Assembly (NCBI GenBank): GCA_003490145.1 | Contig: QULQ01000001.1 | Coordinates: forward strand, 124,001 to 188,000 | Direction of reading: 5' to 3' | Length of the DNA stretch: 64,000 bases | Source of the DNA: Lachnospiraceae bacterium OM04-12BH | GTDB lineage: Bacteria; Bacillota; Clostridia; Lachnospirales; Lachnospiraceae | Shown here: piece by piece, positions 63,863 through 64,000 of the stretch | How positions within the stretch are numbered: the stretch's first letter is position 1 | How the letters are laid out: the number at the start of each line of letters is the position of its first letter | Notes under the pieces: model-generated | What the model was told of the DNA's origin: nothing | What the model saw: the letters and a program-made list of their open reading frames with translations, nothing else | Database searches by the model: none | Made by a program: the position numbers and the translations under genes

Positions 63863-64000
63863 GACAGAGCCGGTTCTTAAAATAACAGATAAGAGAAAAC
63901 GGACTTCCTGCAAGGACGCTCCCTGTCTGGGCAAGACAGCAGAGACCGCAGAATACAAGCAGAATCAGGGAGATACAGGGAGAGGTATCCTGAAGCAGTG
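63810..64000 (-). CDS. ylbJ: YlbJ-like sporulation membrane protein, C-terminal fragment (continues outside window)
   Basis: On the minus strand a reading frame open from the right edge gives about 62 residues ending at TGA (63810-63812). It shows FCGLCCLAQTGSVLAG followed by FSLICYFKNRLCLTILCAL, a membrane helix and a motif I recognise as the end of YlbJ-type Gate/nucleoside-recognition proteins. The rsmD-coaD-ylbJ order is known in Firmicutes, supporting the call. The gene overlaps the amidase 3' end by 53 bases. The N-terminal part is outside the window. Confidence is limited by the short fragment. Confidence 0.55.
   Translation of the reverse strand, partial: LLQDTSPCISLILLVFCGLCCLAQTGSVLAGSPFSLICYFKNRLCLTILCALYYVVFFSVTA

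Noticed and set aside
63863-64000. Plus-strand open frame after the amidase
   Set aside because: It has no start or ribosome site and low-complexity hydrophilic content, while the minus-strand frame shows a membrane helix and a YlbJ-like motif.

Overview
The window looks like core chromosome of an anaerobic, Gram-positive, spore-forming member of the Clostridia, most likely a Lachnospiraceae (Blautia/Dorea/Coprococcus-like) gut bacterium. The reasons are AGGAGG-type ribosome binding sites, sigma-A promoters, sporulation families (GerW/YtfJ, a YlbJ C-terminus), Firmicutes gene orders (rpmB-yloU-fakA-recG, rsmD-coaD-ylbJ, ytfI-ytfJ), a GGGtGRT protein with its Fe-S scaffold partner, and an ECF-type vitamin transporter. 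This assignment is inferred from gene content and style, not from a marker search. I see no phage, transposon, CRISPR or integration site, and no stretch longer than 300 bases lacks a gene.

Layout. 1-6.1 kb: end of ilvD, ilvB, an L,D-transpeptidase, then serC-serA with its own promoter. 6.2-11.7 kb: a small unknown gene, glgB with an unusual tail, an MscS channel, tRNA-Thr(CGT), and an ABC permease/ATPase pair on the minus strand. 11.8-20.2 kb: argH, asd, an EAL phosphodiesterase, a degenerate AAA ATPase, topoisomerase III and a hexapeptide-repeat protein. 20.3-27.2 kb: the Fe-S scaffold/GGGtGRT pair, a complete ECF transporter (S, fused A1A2, T), a SAM hydrolase (DUF62) and a NYN/LOTUS RNase-like protein. 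27.2-29.4 kb: an XRE regulator, a zinc-ribbon/DUF4190 protein, a DUF2752 protein and a lipoprotein. 29.5-39.5 kb: cobalamin methionine synthase, a second acetolactate synthase with two tandem IlvN subunits, ilvC, leuCD and a membrane-anchored foldase-like protein. 39.5-43.5 kb: a histidine phosphatase, NusG-II and Gx proteins, ruvAB and zapA. 43.6-51.2 kb: a U32 peptidase, FtsW/PBP pair, DUF2953-GerW and a J-domain protein. 51.2-64 kb: rpmB, yloU, fakA, recG, degV, a type IIA topoisomerase pair, rsmD, coaD, a coiled-coil protein, an amidase, and the C-terminus of a YlbJ-like protein.

How the genes work together. Branched-chain amino acid synthesis is split between two loci (ilvD-ilvB, and ilvB-ilvN-ilvN-ilvC-leuC-leuD). 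Serine (serCA), methionine (metH), arginine (argH) and aspartate-family (asd) genes make this a biosynthetic neighbourhood. Cell-envelope genes (L,D-transpeptidase, FtsW/PBP, amidase, ZapA) and DNA maintenance genes (topB, ruvAB, recG, parE/parC) are interspersed. FakA and a DegV (FakB-like) protein could together phosphorylate fatty acids.

The least understood parts are the GGGtGRT/scaffold pair, with a dyad-symmetric element in its leader; the ECF-SAM hydrolase-NYN/LOTUS run; and the DUF4190-DUF2752 pair. No clearly new defence or mobile system was found.
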